Source: Candidatus Accumulibacter aalborgensis
Lineage (GTDB): Bacteria > Pseudomonadota > Gammaproteobacteria > Burkholderiales > Rhodocyclaceae
NCBI RefSeq assembly: GCF_900089955.1
Contig: NZ_FLQX01000107.1
Location: 1 to 64,000, forward strand
Reading direction: 5' to 3'
DNA: 64,000 nt
Under the pieces are notes generated by a model. That model was not told where the DNA came from and did not search any database. It saw nothing but the letters and a program-made list of their open reading frames with translations. Positions 39,537 through 48,036 of the stretch are shown in pieces (within the stretch, counting starts at the first letter, position 1; each line of letters starts with the position of its first letter). The position numbers and the translations under genes were made by a program.

Positions 39537-40652
39537 TCATCGGTTAAGCTCGGTGTTGACTACCGGCTCAAGAGTATTCCGGCCACCCTCTTCAAACCAG
39601 CGGGTACGCAGACGATGTGACAGTTGCAATATGGGCTGCTCAACCACACGATAACCCAGCCAGCCGTAGCCCAGAACCGCTGCCAGCATGGTCAGGACGG
39701 CGATAATATTGTCCAGCAAGCTATCCGGTAGCGGGGATGTCAGCAGCCATAACCGGCCGACTGCGGACAGTACAAGAACATGAGACAAATATACAGAGTA
39801 CGACATATCACCGATGAATTGCAGCGATTTTGGCAGGGTAAATCTATTCAGCTTCTCAAGCGTCATTACGGAGAGCACCAGAAGCCCGTACAGGGAGCCA
39901 AGGGTGACGACTCGTAAGAGGCCTTCCTGTTTAATAATATCGAGAGCGTAAACAGCGGGAATCCCGACCAACAGAACAAGGCTGATCAAGATGCTGGCGT
40001 GACGTGCTGGCAAATGCGGAACCGAATCTTTCGAAATAGCGATTGCCACCAGTGCGCCAATGATGAACTCAAGAGAATACGGGTGAAGGGCAATGCGCGC
40101 CGCTGGTGGAAAATCGCCAACCGAAAAAACAAGATTGATCACGATGATTATCGTGCCCCATGAAAGCAGCGCAGGCAATAGCAAGCACTCATGGAGTAGG
40201 AGCAGAACGGCAAACACGAGGTAGAACCATAGTTCGTGAATGAGCGACCAGGCAACCATGACCAGCGGCAATTGGTTGCCGGGCAGGAGGAAAAATGAGG
40301 AGACCAGCTGGACATGCTGCCCTTGCGAGGAATTGACCCAACTCGGCTTGATGAAAAATATAGCCGCCGTCAAGAAAAAGTAGAGCCAGTAAGTCGGATA
40401 GATGCGGCTAAACCGCCCCCAAAGGAAGCGCATCATCTCGCCACTACGGCCGAAGCGGCCTTTCGTTACCGTCACCATAACGAAGCCGCTGATCACGAAA
40501 AAAAGATCGACACCTGATTGCCCAAAACTGAAAAAGTCGGGAAGAATGAGATCTCCACCAGAGTATTTTCTCTCGACTGACAAAGAGTGAAACGCTACGA
40601 CGCCGAGGACCGCAATGCCTCTGATTGCTTGAATTGACAACAATTGTTTCAT
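39537..40652 (-). CDS. acyltransferase 3 family membrane protein
   Basis: The 371-residue protein starts at MKQLLSIQAIRGIAVLGVV, the usual beginning of OafA/YrhL-type acyltransferases, with the catalytic His in VAFHSLS. GVDLFFVISGFVM and RIYPTYWL follow, and about ten helices. These enzymes O-acetylate or acylate surface sugars. The gene is more AT-rich than its neighbours and stands alone, which suggests transfer. The ribosome site is weak; a start at 40730 is possible. Confidence 0.87.
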   Translation of the reverse strand: MKQLLSIQAIRGIAVLGVVAFHSLSVERKYSGGDLILPDFFSFGQSGVDLFFVISGFVMVTVTKGRFGRSGEMMRFLWGRFSRIYPTYWLYFFLTAAIFFIKPSWVNSSQGQHVQLVSSFFLLPGNQLPLVMVAWSLIHELWFYLVFAVLLLLHECLLLPALLSWGTIIIVINLVFSVGDFPPAARIALHPYSLEFIIGALVAIAISKDSVPHLPARHASILISLVLLVGIPAVYALDIIKQEGLLRVVTLGSLYGLLVLSVMTLEKLNRFTLPKSLQFIGDMSYSVYLSHVLVLSAVGRLWLLTSPLPDSLLDNIIAVLTMLAAVLGYGWLGYRVVEQPILQLSHRLRTRWFEEGGRNTLEPVVNTELNR

Positions 40653-40990
40653 GAGCAAGGTAAACGCCTGATCGGGCCACCAACCGAAAATCTCCCTGAG
40701 GTCACTCCCGGGTGGTACATATAGGAACAAACCGTCGGAAAGAGTGACTCAAGAATCCATAGAACAATAACCCGGCGTGAATTCAGGTCAAACAAGAATT
40801 CTCCCGATTGTGTCACCGCCACGGTAGGCCGGCCAATACCGCGCCGGGGACGGCGAGCGCTGAGCGAATGTGTCTGCTCTCGGCAATATAGCATAGGGTC
40901 TGAGCATGGCCGTTGCGAGATTGTCGCGGTCGCCACAGGAGCGAGGCACCACTGAAGCTAGAGCGTCATGCCAGCCTTGGCTGCGCGAGT
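40653..40990. other. intergenic region between dinB and acyltransferase gene
   Basis: These 338 bases contain no convincing gene on either strand. The acyltransferase promoter should lie here on the minus strand; I see no clear -35/-10 pair, regulator dyad or terminator. Confidence 0.4.
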
Positions 40991-42268
40991 TCAACGCTTG
41001 GTCAGATCCAGCTCGCCCTGCCGCGGTTCGCTTGGATCGTCCTCGTCAGCACGCGTCGCCAGAGTGCTGACGCGCACGCCGAGCAGCCGAAGCTTACGTT
41101 CGAGCGGCACCCGGCGCAGGCATTCGCGGGCAGCGCGCAGAATGTCGTGGGCGTCGGCAGTGGCCGCGGCGAGCGTCAGGTCGCGCGTGACTGTCTGAAA
41201 ATCGGCAAAGCGCAGCTTCACGCCGATCGTTCGCCCTCGGTAGCTCTTGCGCCGCAGGTCTTCAGCGACGTGTCGGCACAAGGCGATGAGGACGCCACTC
41301 AGCGTCTCACGGTCGTCGCGCACATGCAGGTCGCGCTCGAAGGTTGTTTCGCGGCTGATCGACTTCGGTTCTGCAGAGGTAAGCAGCGGTCGGTCGTCGA
41401 TGCCGTGTGCCGCTTCGCTCAGCCAAACACCATAGCCGCGACCGAAGTGGCGTTGCAGAAGTGCCGTGTCGGCATGCGCCAGTTGCCTGATCGCATGGAT
41501 TCCGAGTTCGGCGAGGCGTGCGCTCGCCTTCGGGCCGATGCCATTGATCTTGCGTACCGGCAAGGGCCAGATGCGCTGCGCCAGATCATCGGCCGCGAGC
41601 AGCGTCAGGCCGTCGGGCTTGTCGAGGTCGGAGCCGATTTTTGCCAGCAGCTTGTTGGCGGCGACGGCAATCGAACACGACAGGCCGGTGGCCTGGCGTA
41701 CTGCTTCCTTGATGCGCTGGGCCAGCGAGCGGGAATCTTCCGCAAGTGCGCTCAGATCGAGGTAAATCTCGTCGATTCCGCGGTCTTCGATCGCTGGCAC
41801 GATACGCGCGACGGCGGCCTTGAAAAGCCGCGAGTAATGGCGATAGGCGGCAAAGTCTACCGGCAGCAGAATCGCTTCCGGCGCCAGCCTGGCTACCTTC
41901 ATGATGCCCATCGCCGAAGCCACGCCGAGGGCGCGCGCTTCATAGGTGGCGGTGGTAATGACGCCGCGGCCGACGTAGTCGCGCAGGCGAGAGAAGCACC
42001 GACTGCCGTCGACCAGGACGACCGGCTGCTGCGCGTTGCTGCCACCGATCACCAGCGGCTGCCCGCGCAGTTCCGGGTAGCGCAGGAGATCGACGGAAGC
42101 GTAGAACGCATCCATGTCGAGATGCGCGATGCGGCGCGGCAGCGCTTTCAAGTGCCTGATTGGGTGGGCGGAGGTCGCCCGGGAAGCCGACTGTCGACCC
42201 CCAGGGCGGCATGATGCGCGGGAATGACCAGGTATCGTCGGTCGGGTCTGCCCTGCGGAGTGCGGCAC
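40991..42268 (-). CDS. dinB: DNA polymerase IV (Y-family)
   Basis: The 425-residue translesion polymerase has the palm motif HLDMDAFYASVD and catalytic DEIYLDL (GIDEIYLDLS), the helix-hairpin-helix region (INGIGPKASARLAELGI) and a C-terminal little-finger domain. The terminal QGELDL resembles a beta-clamp-binding peptide (QxxLxL). The first 45 residues before RRIAHLDMDAF are longer than usual, so the true start may be internal. It begins nine bases after the SCO gene. No LexA-like box was recognised. Confidence 0.9.
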   Translation of the reverse strand: MPHSAGQTRPTIPGHSRASCRPGGRQSASRATSAHPIRHLKALPRRIAHLDMDAFYASVDLLRYPELRGQPLVIGGSNAQQPVVLVDGSRCFSRLRDYVGRGVITTATYEARALGVASAMGIMKVARLAPEAILLPVDFAAYRHYSRLFKAAVARIVPAIEDRGIDEIYLDLSALAEDSRSLAQRIKEAVRQATGLSCSIAVAANKLLAKIGSDLDKPDGLTLLAADDLAQRIWPLPVRKINGIGPKASARLAELGIHAIRQLAHADTALLQRHFGRGYGVWLSEAAHGIDDRPLLTSAEPKSISRETTFERDLHVRDDRETLSGVLIALCRHVAEDLRRKSYRGRTIGVKLRFADFQTVTRDLTLAAATADAHDILRAARECLRRVPLERKLRLLGVRVSTLATRADEDDPSEPRQGELDLTKR

Positions 42269-42277
42269 CGCTGCCGC

Positions 42278-43159
42278 TCAAGGCGCCTTCGACTCACTCC
42301 GGCGGCGATTCTTCCAGAAATTGATCGACAGGTAGATCATGAAGCCGACGAAGGTGAGAAAGCCGGCAATCTGGAAATACAGCGAGTAGTTGGTCCGGTA
42401 GCGGCCGGTGACGGGGTCGTAGATCGAGCAGATGATCCTGACCCGTTCCATGATCTCTTTGAGAGTACCGACCTCGGCCGGGATCGCCGAGCCGGTGATC
42501 AGCCCCTTGAGCGGCTCGGCGAGGTCTTCGGCGGTGAACTTTTCGCCATAAACCTGGCGCACGATGCGTCCTTCGGCGTCGACCATCGTCACCTGGTTGA
42601 GGTGGTCGAAGCCAGCCGGGGTGGCGACAAAGCTGAAACCGAAATTTCGCGTCAGGTCACCGACGATCGCCGGGGCCGGGCTCAGAAATTCCCAGTTGGG
42701 CAGGTGAATGCCGTACTGTTTGGCGAAGTCCCTGAGCGCTGCCGGCGAGTCGAAAGGCTGGTTGAAGCCGATGCTGATGACGTTGAAACGCTCCGCGCCA
42801 ATCATGCCGACGGTATTCTGGACGGCTTTCTGCAAGTTGCGCGTGGTCGTCGGGCAGACCTGAAAACAGGCGGTGTAGATGAAGCTGACCAGCAATGGCT
42901 TGCCGCGGTAACGCGCCAGGTCGACCGGCCGTCCCTCGCGGTCGAGCAGGACGAAGTCGCCCACCGGCTTGCCGATCGCGCTTTGGGACAACGTGAAAGC
43001 CGCTTTTTCGTCGAGGGCAGTGAGTGCCAGGCCGCTGTTGATTCCCTGCGGGCGGGCCGTGAGCCTGGGTTTGTCAGTAGGGACCTCGTCGGCCAGAACC
43101 GGATTGACCGCCAGAAAGGCTAGCGATGCGAAGAGTGCGCGGAAAGATCGACCGATCAC
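42278..43159 (-). CDS. SCO1/SenC family copper-assembly protein
   Basis: The 293-residue protein has a signal segment (1-23), a thioredoxin-like domain with Cu-binding CFQVC (about 101-105) and a distant His in AGFDHLNQV, and unusually a C-terminal membrane helix (FQIAGFLTFVGFMIYLSINFW). SCO proteins metallate CuA of subunit II. It follows ctaB in the atypical heme-copper oxidoreductase operon, whose subunit II has a CuA site. Confidence 0.9.
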   Translation of the reverse strand: MIGRSFRALFASLAFLAVNPVLADEVPTDKPRLTARPQGINSGLALTALDEKAAFTLSQSAIGKPVGDFVLLDREGRPVDLARYRGKPLLVSFIYTACFQVCPTTTRNLQKAVQNTVGMIGAERFNVISIGFNQPFDSPAALRDFAKQYGIHLPNWEFLSPAPAIVGDLTRNFGFSFVATPAGFDHLNQVTMVDAEGRIVRQVYGEKFTAEDLAEPLKGLITGSAIPAEVGTLKEIMERVRIICSIYDPVTGRYRTNYSLYFQIAGFLTFVGFMIYLSINFWKNRRRSESKAP

Positions 43160-43179
43160 TGCCGTTGGCCGGTGGCAGA

Positions 43180-44076
43180 TCAGAACGCGAATTGTCGGTC
43201 CACGATGGCGGCCAGCAGCACCAGAGTCAACTGGATCAGCGAGGCATGAAAACAGACCATCGCCGATTTGCGGTTGGGGTCACGCGTCAGTCGCCAGGCT
43301 TTCTGGATGAAGAGGAAGCCGCCGAGGGCAGCGCCGGCGAAGTAGATCGCACCAAGCCCGAAGGCCAGCGGCAGGAGCGACGCGGCGACCAGTGCCAGGG
43401 TGCTGAAAAAAATCGTGTCCGCTGCCCGCTGATCACCGACGACGACCGGCAGCATCGGCACGCCGGCCGCTTCGTAGTCGGCGCGGAAAGCGATCGCCAG
43501 ACTCCAGAAGTGCGGTGGCGTCCACAGAAAGAGCACCAGCGCCAGCGCCAGCGGTACGCCGCCAGGTTGCGGGTCGGCGGCGGTGGCTCCGGCCAGCACC
43601 GCCCAACTGCCGGCCAGGCCGCCGAAAACGATGTTCAGCCAGGTCCGCCGCTTCAGCCATACGGTGTAGACGATGGCATAGAAGAAAGCGCCGAGAAAGA
43701 CGAACAGCGCCGACCACGCGTTGAGTGCCAGCCACGCACTGCCGACTGACAGCGCCATCAGTGCGCAGATGACCAGCAGCCAGATGGGTCCGTGCCGCAG
43801 TTCGCCGGTGACGAAAGGGCGCTTGCTGGTGCGCGCCATCAGGTGGTCGGTGTCGTGCTCGTAATACTGGTTGAAGGCGCCGGCGCTGGCCGAAGAGACC
43901 AGTACCGACAGGGTCAGCACCAGCAGTTGCAGCAGGCTCAGGCCAGGCCCCGGGCTGACCGCCAGTCCGGCCAGCGCGGTAAAGGTGATGACGACGCCAA
44001 TGCGCAGCTTGAAGACGCCCAGAATGGCACGGAAGGGGAAACCGGGGGTGCTGTTCGATGGGAGTGTGGATTGCAT
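43180..44076 (-). CDS. ctaB: protoheme IX farnesyltransferase (heme O synthase)
   Basis: The 298-residue UbiA-type enzyme adds a farnesyl group to heme b. Motifs NQYYEHDTDHLMARTSKRP (the NxxxDxxxD-like prenyl diphosphate site) and the later DYEAAGVPMLP are present, with nine helices. With CtaA across the divergent promoter it would supply heme O/A to the adjoining oxidoreductase; cbb3 oxidase needs neither. Confidence 0.94.
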   Translation of the reverse strand: MQSTLPSNSTPGFPFRAILGVFKLRIGVVITFTALAGLAVSPGPGLSLLQLLVLTLSVLVSSASAGAFNQYYEHDTDHLMARTSKRPFVTGELRHGPIWLLVICALMALSVGSAWLALNAWSALFVFLGAFFYAIVYTVWLKRRTWLNIVFGGLAGSWAVLAGATAADPQPGGVPLALALVLFLWTPPHFWSLAIAFRADYEAAGVPMLPVVVGDQRAADTIFFSTLALVAASLLPLAFGLGAIYFAGAALGGFLFIQKAWRLTRDPNRKSAMVCFHASLIQLTLVLLAAIVDRQFAF

Positions 44077-44199
44077 TGGCGTCGATAGCTTGGCGATCAG
44101 TTGAAAGACGATGGGACGGACGGATCGGGTCGCTGAGTCAGATCTCAGACCTCAGACCTGCTTGAATCGAGCCTGTACTCCAGGCCCGATTGAGGCAGG

Positions 44200-44222
44200 C
44201 CCCCACGCCGATAGCGTGGGGG
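44200..44222. repeat. intergenic hairpin between HCO subunit I and ctaB
   Basis: CCCCCACGC, loop CGATA, GCGTGGGGG: nine perfect pairs, 12 bases past the subunit I stop. No T run follows in the transcribed direction, so it may stabilise the upstream mRNA rather than terminate. Confidence 0.5.
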
Positions 44223-44233
44223 AGATTGCCCGA

Positions 44234-45928
44234 TCAGCTCAGCAGCCAGACCTCGGACAGGTACTTCCAGTTGACGAAGTAGTATAGAACGAAGCAGACG
44301 AAGAGCAACAGCGCCAGGACGACGGTGCCGGGAACGCCGACGTGGTCGCTGCCGTGCGCGACCGCCGACGCGGCCTGGGTGTTGGCCGGGATCGGCGTCG
44401 GCTGGTTGGAGACCTTGCCGCCGTCAAGCTTCTTGCCGAACAGCAGCGAACCGACGACGAGCAGGATCCATAATCCGCCGCCAATCACGGCAATGACGCC
44501 AAAGATCCCGGTCAGGCCCATCATCAGGTAGGCGGCACCCGGCCATTCATACTGGAACGGTGCGCCGGAGAAGGCCATGTCCCAGTGCCGGCGGGAGACG
44601 CCCAGCGTGCCGGCACCCATCATCACCAGGCCGAGAACCGACATGCTGATGCCGAACAGGTAGGGCTGGATCTGGCACAGTTTCGGCAGGATCATTTCGC
44701 GCCGGAAGAGGACCGGGACCAGCAGGTAGGTGATCGACATGAAGGCCAGAGTCGTTCCGGTCACCACCGTGGTGTGGAAGTGGCCGGGGACATAGAAGGT
44801 GTTGTGCATCAGCATGTTGATCTGCTCGGTACCGAGCACGACACCCGAGATGCCGCCGAGGAAGCCGAAGCTGACCAGCGAGATGAACATTCCGGAGAAC
44901 ACCGGGTTGCCCCAGGGCGCCTTGCGCAGCCATTCGAAGAGGCCGTTGGTGTAGCCCTTGCGCCGCTGCGCCGCTTCGATCGCGCCGGGAACCGTAAAGC
45001 CGTGGATCATCGAGGCCATGACCGCAAAATACATGAAGTAGGAAGTGTTGAGTACCTTCCACTCGGAACTCATTCCGGGGTCGGAGAGCAGGTGGTGCGC
45101 ACTGGCAAGTTGCAGGAACAGGATGTAGAGCAGGAAAGCTCCGCGCGACACTTTCTCGGACAGCGGCTTGGCGCCGAAAATCACGGCCGCGGTCAGATAC
45201 CAGATGGAGACGTGTGCCGCCACGTTGATCTGCTGCGACGAGTGCCCCAGGCCCCACCACACCATGCGGTACAACTGCGCGTCGATTTCCTTGATCAGGC
45301 CGATCGACCAGAGAAAGGTCGGGATCAGGATGCCTGCGCCGGCGAGGATGGTGAAGGTGGCGATGATCGCCGCCGTCAAAGCGCCGAAAGTGACCAGCGG
45401 CAGCGAGCCCTGATAGGTCTTGTCCTTCTTGGCAACGACCAGCGTGCCAAAGAAAACGGCCGTACCGAGCAGCGCACCGACGGCGACCAGGATGATCCCC
45501 AGGTAGAAGTGCGGCGCTGCCTGCATCGGCACGTAGGAAGTGAACATCACGCTCGATTCGCCCTGGAAGATGGCGATATTGGTCGTGATGCCGCCGACGA
45601 CCATCAGCCAGAAACCAAGCCAGGCGATCTTTGGCGTCGCCAATCGGCAGCGGAGCAGCGTCGATGAGGCGAAGTAGAGGACGGCCATCTCGAAGAACAG
45701 GATCCACAGGATCAGCATGTCGACGCCGTGGGCGGTGAGAATCAGGTAGAACTGGTCGGCCGGCAGCAGCTTGATCGCCGGCCAGCGCGTGAGGATGACC
45801 AGCAGCGCGGTGATGCCGCCGACGAGCAGCCAGAGGACGCCGGCGACAGCGTTCCAGCGCATCAGCTTTTCGGCCTGGTCCTCGAATTGCAGTCCGGAGA
45901 CGGGACAGGTACGGTAGGTCGTTGCCAT
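44234..45928 (-). CDS. B-type-like heme-copper oxidoreductase subunit I lacking the active-site Tyr
   Basis: The 564-residue membrane protein keeps all six metal-ligand histidines: H67 (TAHGVDM, low-spin heme), H229 (GLGHSSQQ, CuB), H278/H279 (ASAHHLL, CuB), H383 and H385 (VPGHFHTT), with H375 also conserved. In oxygen reductases of types A and B helix VI reads HPEVY or HPxVY; here it is H229-S-S-Q-Q233, so the His-linked Tyr is Gln. No Tyr follows within that turn. Enzymes without this Tyr are usually nitric oxide reductases, though cNOR/qNOR use Glu there. The gene lies with CuA subunit II, a IIa-like peptide, ctaB and sco, downstream of an FNR/DNR-type box. Oxygen versus NO reduction is unresolved; NO is the better guess. 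Confidence 0.8.
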   Translation of the reverse strand: MATTYRTCPVSGLQFEDQAEKLMRWNAVAGVLWLLVGGITALLVILTRWPAIKLLPADQFYLILTAHGVDMLILWILFFEMAVLYFASSTLLRCRLATPKIAWLGFWLMVVGGITTNIAIFQGESSVMFTSYVPMQAAPHFYLGIILVAVGALLGTAVFFGTLVVAKKDKTYQGSLPLVTFGALTAAIIATFTILAGAGILIPTFLWSIGLIKEIDAQLYRMVWWGLGHSSQQINVAAHVSIWYLTAAVIFGAKPLSEKVSRGAFLLYILFLQLASAHHLLSDPGMSSEWKVLNTSYFMYFAVMASMIHGFTVPGAIEAAQRRKGYTNGLFEWLRKAPWGNPVFSGMFISLVSFGFLGGISGVVLGTEQINMLMHNTFYVPGHFHTTVVTGTTLAFMSITYLLVPVLFRREMILPKLCQIQPYLFGISMSVLGLVMMGAGTLGVSRRHWDMAFSGAPFQYEWPGAAYLMMGLTGIFGVIAVIGGGLWILLVVGSLLFGKKLDGGKVSNQPTPIPANTQAASAVAHGSDHVGVPGTVVLALLLFVCFVLYYFVNWKYLSEVWLLS

Positions 45929-45942
45929 CTATTGATTCCCCC

Positions 45943-46482
45943 TTATTTCACGTAGATACGGCCAAGCATCGAGGAGTGGCCGATGCCGCAGTACTCGTTG
46001 CAGACGATGGCATAAGTGCCTTCCTTGGTCGGCGTCATCTTGACCACATGCTCATAGCCGGGGAGCACTTCGATGTTGATGTTCACCGGCTGCAGCGAGA
46101 AGCCGTGCGCGTAATCCATCGACGAGAGGTGGATCTTGTAGGTCTGACCCTTTTCCAGTTCCAGAATCGGATACCAGGCCCACAGGCGGGCGATCAGGTA
46201 GCCATCGCCGCCGGCCGGCACCTTGACCACCGGGATGTTCTGATCGGTCTCGGTACGGATGGTGTTCTCGGCAATGAACTTTTCGGCTTTGGCGCCGAAC
46301 AGCTCGGGGGTCGTTTTGTAAGCCTCATTCGACAGGTTCTGTTTCCCGTAGACGTGCCAGTAGATCATCATCGCGAACATGATCATCCCCCAGACGAAGG
46401 CGATCGCGATCCACGCCCACTCGACCTTGTCGATCGGTTGCTTCCACCAGAGCCGATCCGACGGCGGCAGAATTGCACTCAT
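45943..46482 (-). CDS. heme-copper oxidoreductase subunit II with CuA site
   Basis: The 179-residue protein has one N-terminal helix (WAWIAIAFVWGMIMFAMMIYW) and a cupredoxin domain with an intact CuA set: His in DYAHGFSLQ, then CNEYCGIGHSSM (C-x3-C-x3-H-x2-M). A CuA site implies electrons from cytochrome c or a similar periplasmic donor. Single-helix anchoring is the B-type (ba3-like) form. The gene ends 14 bases before subunit I. Confidence 0.92.
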   Translation of the reverse strand: MSAILPPSDRLWWKQPIDKVEWAWIAIAFVWGMIMFAMMIYWHVYGKQNLSNEAYKTTPELFGAKAEKFIAENTIRTETDQNIPVVKVPAGGDGYLIARLWAWYPILELEKGQTYKIHLSSMDYAHGFSLQPVNINIEVLPGYEHVVKMTPTKEGTYAIVCNEYCGIGHSSMLGRIYVK

Positions 46483-46512
46483 ATTTGATTCTCCCTGAAG
46501 TGACTTCGTGGG

Positions 46513-46662
46513 TTAGCGGGCGACCGGCGTGTTCATGATGTCGATGATTCCCCACAGGATGTAGAGCAGCCCCGGTGACGCCACGCCGAGAAAGAGGAGC
46601 AGGAAGTGGTTGTCCAGCAGCTTCTGCATGAACGGAATGTCGTCATCGTTTTGGTCGGCCAT
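46513..46662 (-). CDS. subunit IIa-like single-helix peptide of the heme-copper oxidoreductase
   Basis: This 49-residue peptide, MADQNDDDIPFMQKLLDNHF onward, has one helix (LLLFLGVASPGLLYILWGII). It is first in the operon, with GGGGGA upstream of the ATG. B-type oxidases have a similar one-helix subunit IIa (CbaD-like). It is short and sequence similarity cannot be judged by eye, but position and topology fit. Confidence 0.68.
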   Translation of the reverse strand: MADQNDDDIPFMQKLLDNHFLLLFLGVASPGLLYILWGIIDIMNTPVAR

Positions 46663-46787
46663 TTGTGTATCCCCCATCACTGATTGGCGCTCGTGGCGCA
46701 TGGTAAGTGGCTAAGTTGCCAGGTTGCAAAGTTGCAGAAAACGTCGAATTCCGTAATTCCTTGGCCCGTCGGGGCACAATTGGGCGA

Positions 46788-46830
46788 AGAATACCTGCAG
46801 TTGGCGGGTTCTTGATTTGATGCACGTCAA
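46788..46830 (-). promoter_or_regulatory. FNR/DNR-type promoter of the atypical oxidoreductase operon
   Basis: TTGATGCACGTCAA (46817-46830) matches TTGAT-N4-ATCAA at nine of ten positions. On the minus strand a -10-like TATTCT lies at 46788-46793, 33 bases centre to centre, close to class II geometry. No comparable -10 is placed for the divergent ctaA, so the box should serve the oxidoreductase. FNR, ANR and the NO sensor DNR share this consensus. Confidence 0.72.
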
Positions 46831-46986
46831 GAACGCGGAAACACCGTGATCGGCGGAAAAACCAGCAGGAACGGGCATTGCAGCGTTGGCCCCGCGACCC
46901 ATGGTCGCCGGCGATTCGGCGCCCGACAGGCGTGGCAAAGAGCCTATAATCCGCGTCTGCCGCTTCCGTTCTCCTCGGTTCCCCAT

Positions 46987-48036
46987 ATGGATAAAATCGC
47001 TCGTCGACAAATCGCTGTCTGGCTGCTCGTCTGCAGCGCCATGGTCCTGGCCATCCTGGTCGTCGGTGGCGTCACCCGCCTGACCCATTCCGGCCTGTCG
47101 ATCGTCGAGTGGCGACCGATCGTCGGCATCATTCCGCCGCTCGATCAGCGTGAGTGGGATGAAACCTTCGCCAAGTACAAGGAAACGCCCGAGTACCGGC
47201 AGGTGAACCAGCGGATGACGCTCGATGAGTTCAAGGGCATTTTCTTCTGGGAGTACTGGCACCGCGTCCTCGGGCGGCTGATCGGCGCCGTTTTCCTGCT
47301 GCCCTTCGTCTATTTCTGGCTGCGCGGCAAGATCGATCGGCCCTTGCTGCCCAGGTTGCTGGCGATCTTCGTCCTCGGCGGTCTGCAGGGGGCGATGGGC
47401 TGGTACATGGTCAAGAGCGGGCTGGTCGATGATCCGCGCGTCAGTCACTATCGCCTGACCGCGCATCTGTCGCTGGCTTTCCTGATCTTCGTCTCGATGT
47501 TCTGGCTGGCGCTGGGGCTGCTCGCCGAGCGCTCTCGGGCAAGGAGCGACGACCCGCTGCGGGGAGTGCAGCGCACGGGTTTCTGGCTGTCGATCCTGGT
47601 CGCCTACATGGTCGTCAGCGGCGGCTTGGTCGCCGGCATCCGGGCCGGCAAGGCCTACAACAGTTTTCCCTTGATGAACGGTCACCTCCTGCCCCCGGAG
47701 AGTTTTGTCATTGATCCATGGTACCTCAATTTCTTCAACAACATGGCGCTGGTCCAGTTTGATCACCGCCTGGGCGCCTGGCTGCTGGCTTTTCTGGTTC
47801 CCTGGCTGTGGTGGCAGACGCGGTCGGCAGCGATTTCCGTACCGGCGCGTCGGGCCGCCACGCTGCTCCTGTTGGTGCTCTTCGTCCAGATCCTGCTCGG
47901 CATTGCCACGCTGCTGCTCGCAGTTCCGGTTGGGCTGGGCGCCGCGCATCAGGGTGGCGCGATGGTCGTTCTCGGCGTGCTGTTGTGGTTGAATCACGAA
48001 CTCCGGGTCGAGCGTACGCCGGGTCATGCCACTTGA
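46987..48036 (+). CDS. ctaA: heme A synthase, COX15/CtaA family
   Basis: The 349-residue membrane protein starts at MDKIARRQIAVWL. It has eight helices in two pseudo-repeats with paired heme His (EYWHRVLGR, YRLTAHLSL; QFDHRLGAW, AAHQGGAMV) and the VTRLTHSGLSIVEWRPI segment of the type 2 (mitochondrial-like) CtaA. It oxidises heme O to heme A. It is divergent from the oxidoreductase operon. A second CtaA-like gene overlaps its stop. Confidence 0.93.
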   Translation: MDKIARRQIAVWLLVCSAMVLAILVVGGVTRLTHSGLSIVEWRPIVGIIPPLDQREWDETFAKYKETPEYRQVNQRMTLDEFKGIFFWEYWHRVLGRLIGAVFLLPFVYFWLRGKIDRPLLPRLLAIFVLGGLQGAMGWYMVKSGLVDDPRVSHYRLTAHLSLAFLIFVSMFWLALGLLAERSRARSDDPLRGVQRTGFWLSILVAYMVVSGGLVAGIRAGKAYNSFPLMNGHLLPPESFVIDPWYLNFFNNMALVQFDHRLGAWLLAFLVPWLWWQTRSAAISVPARRAATLLLLVLFVQILLGIATLLLAVPVGLGAAHQGGAMVVLGVLLWLNHELRVERTPGHAT

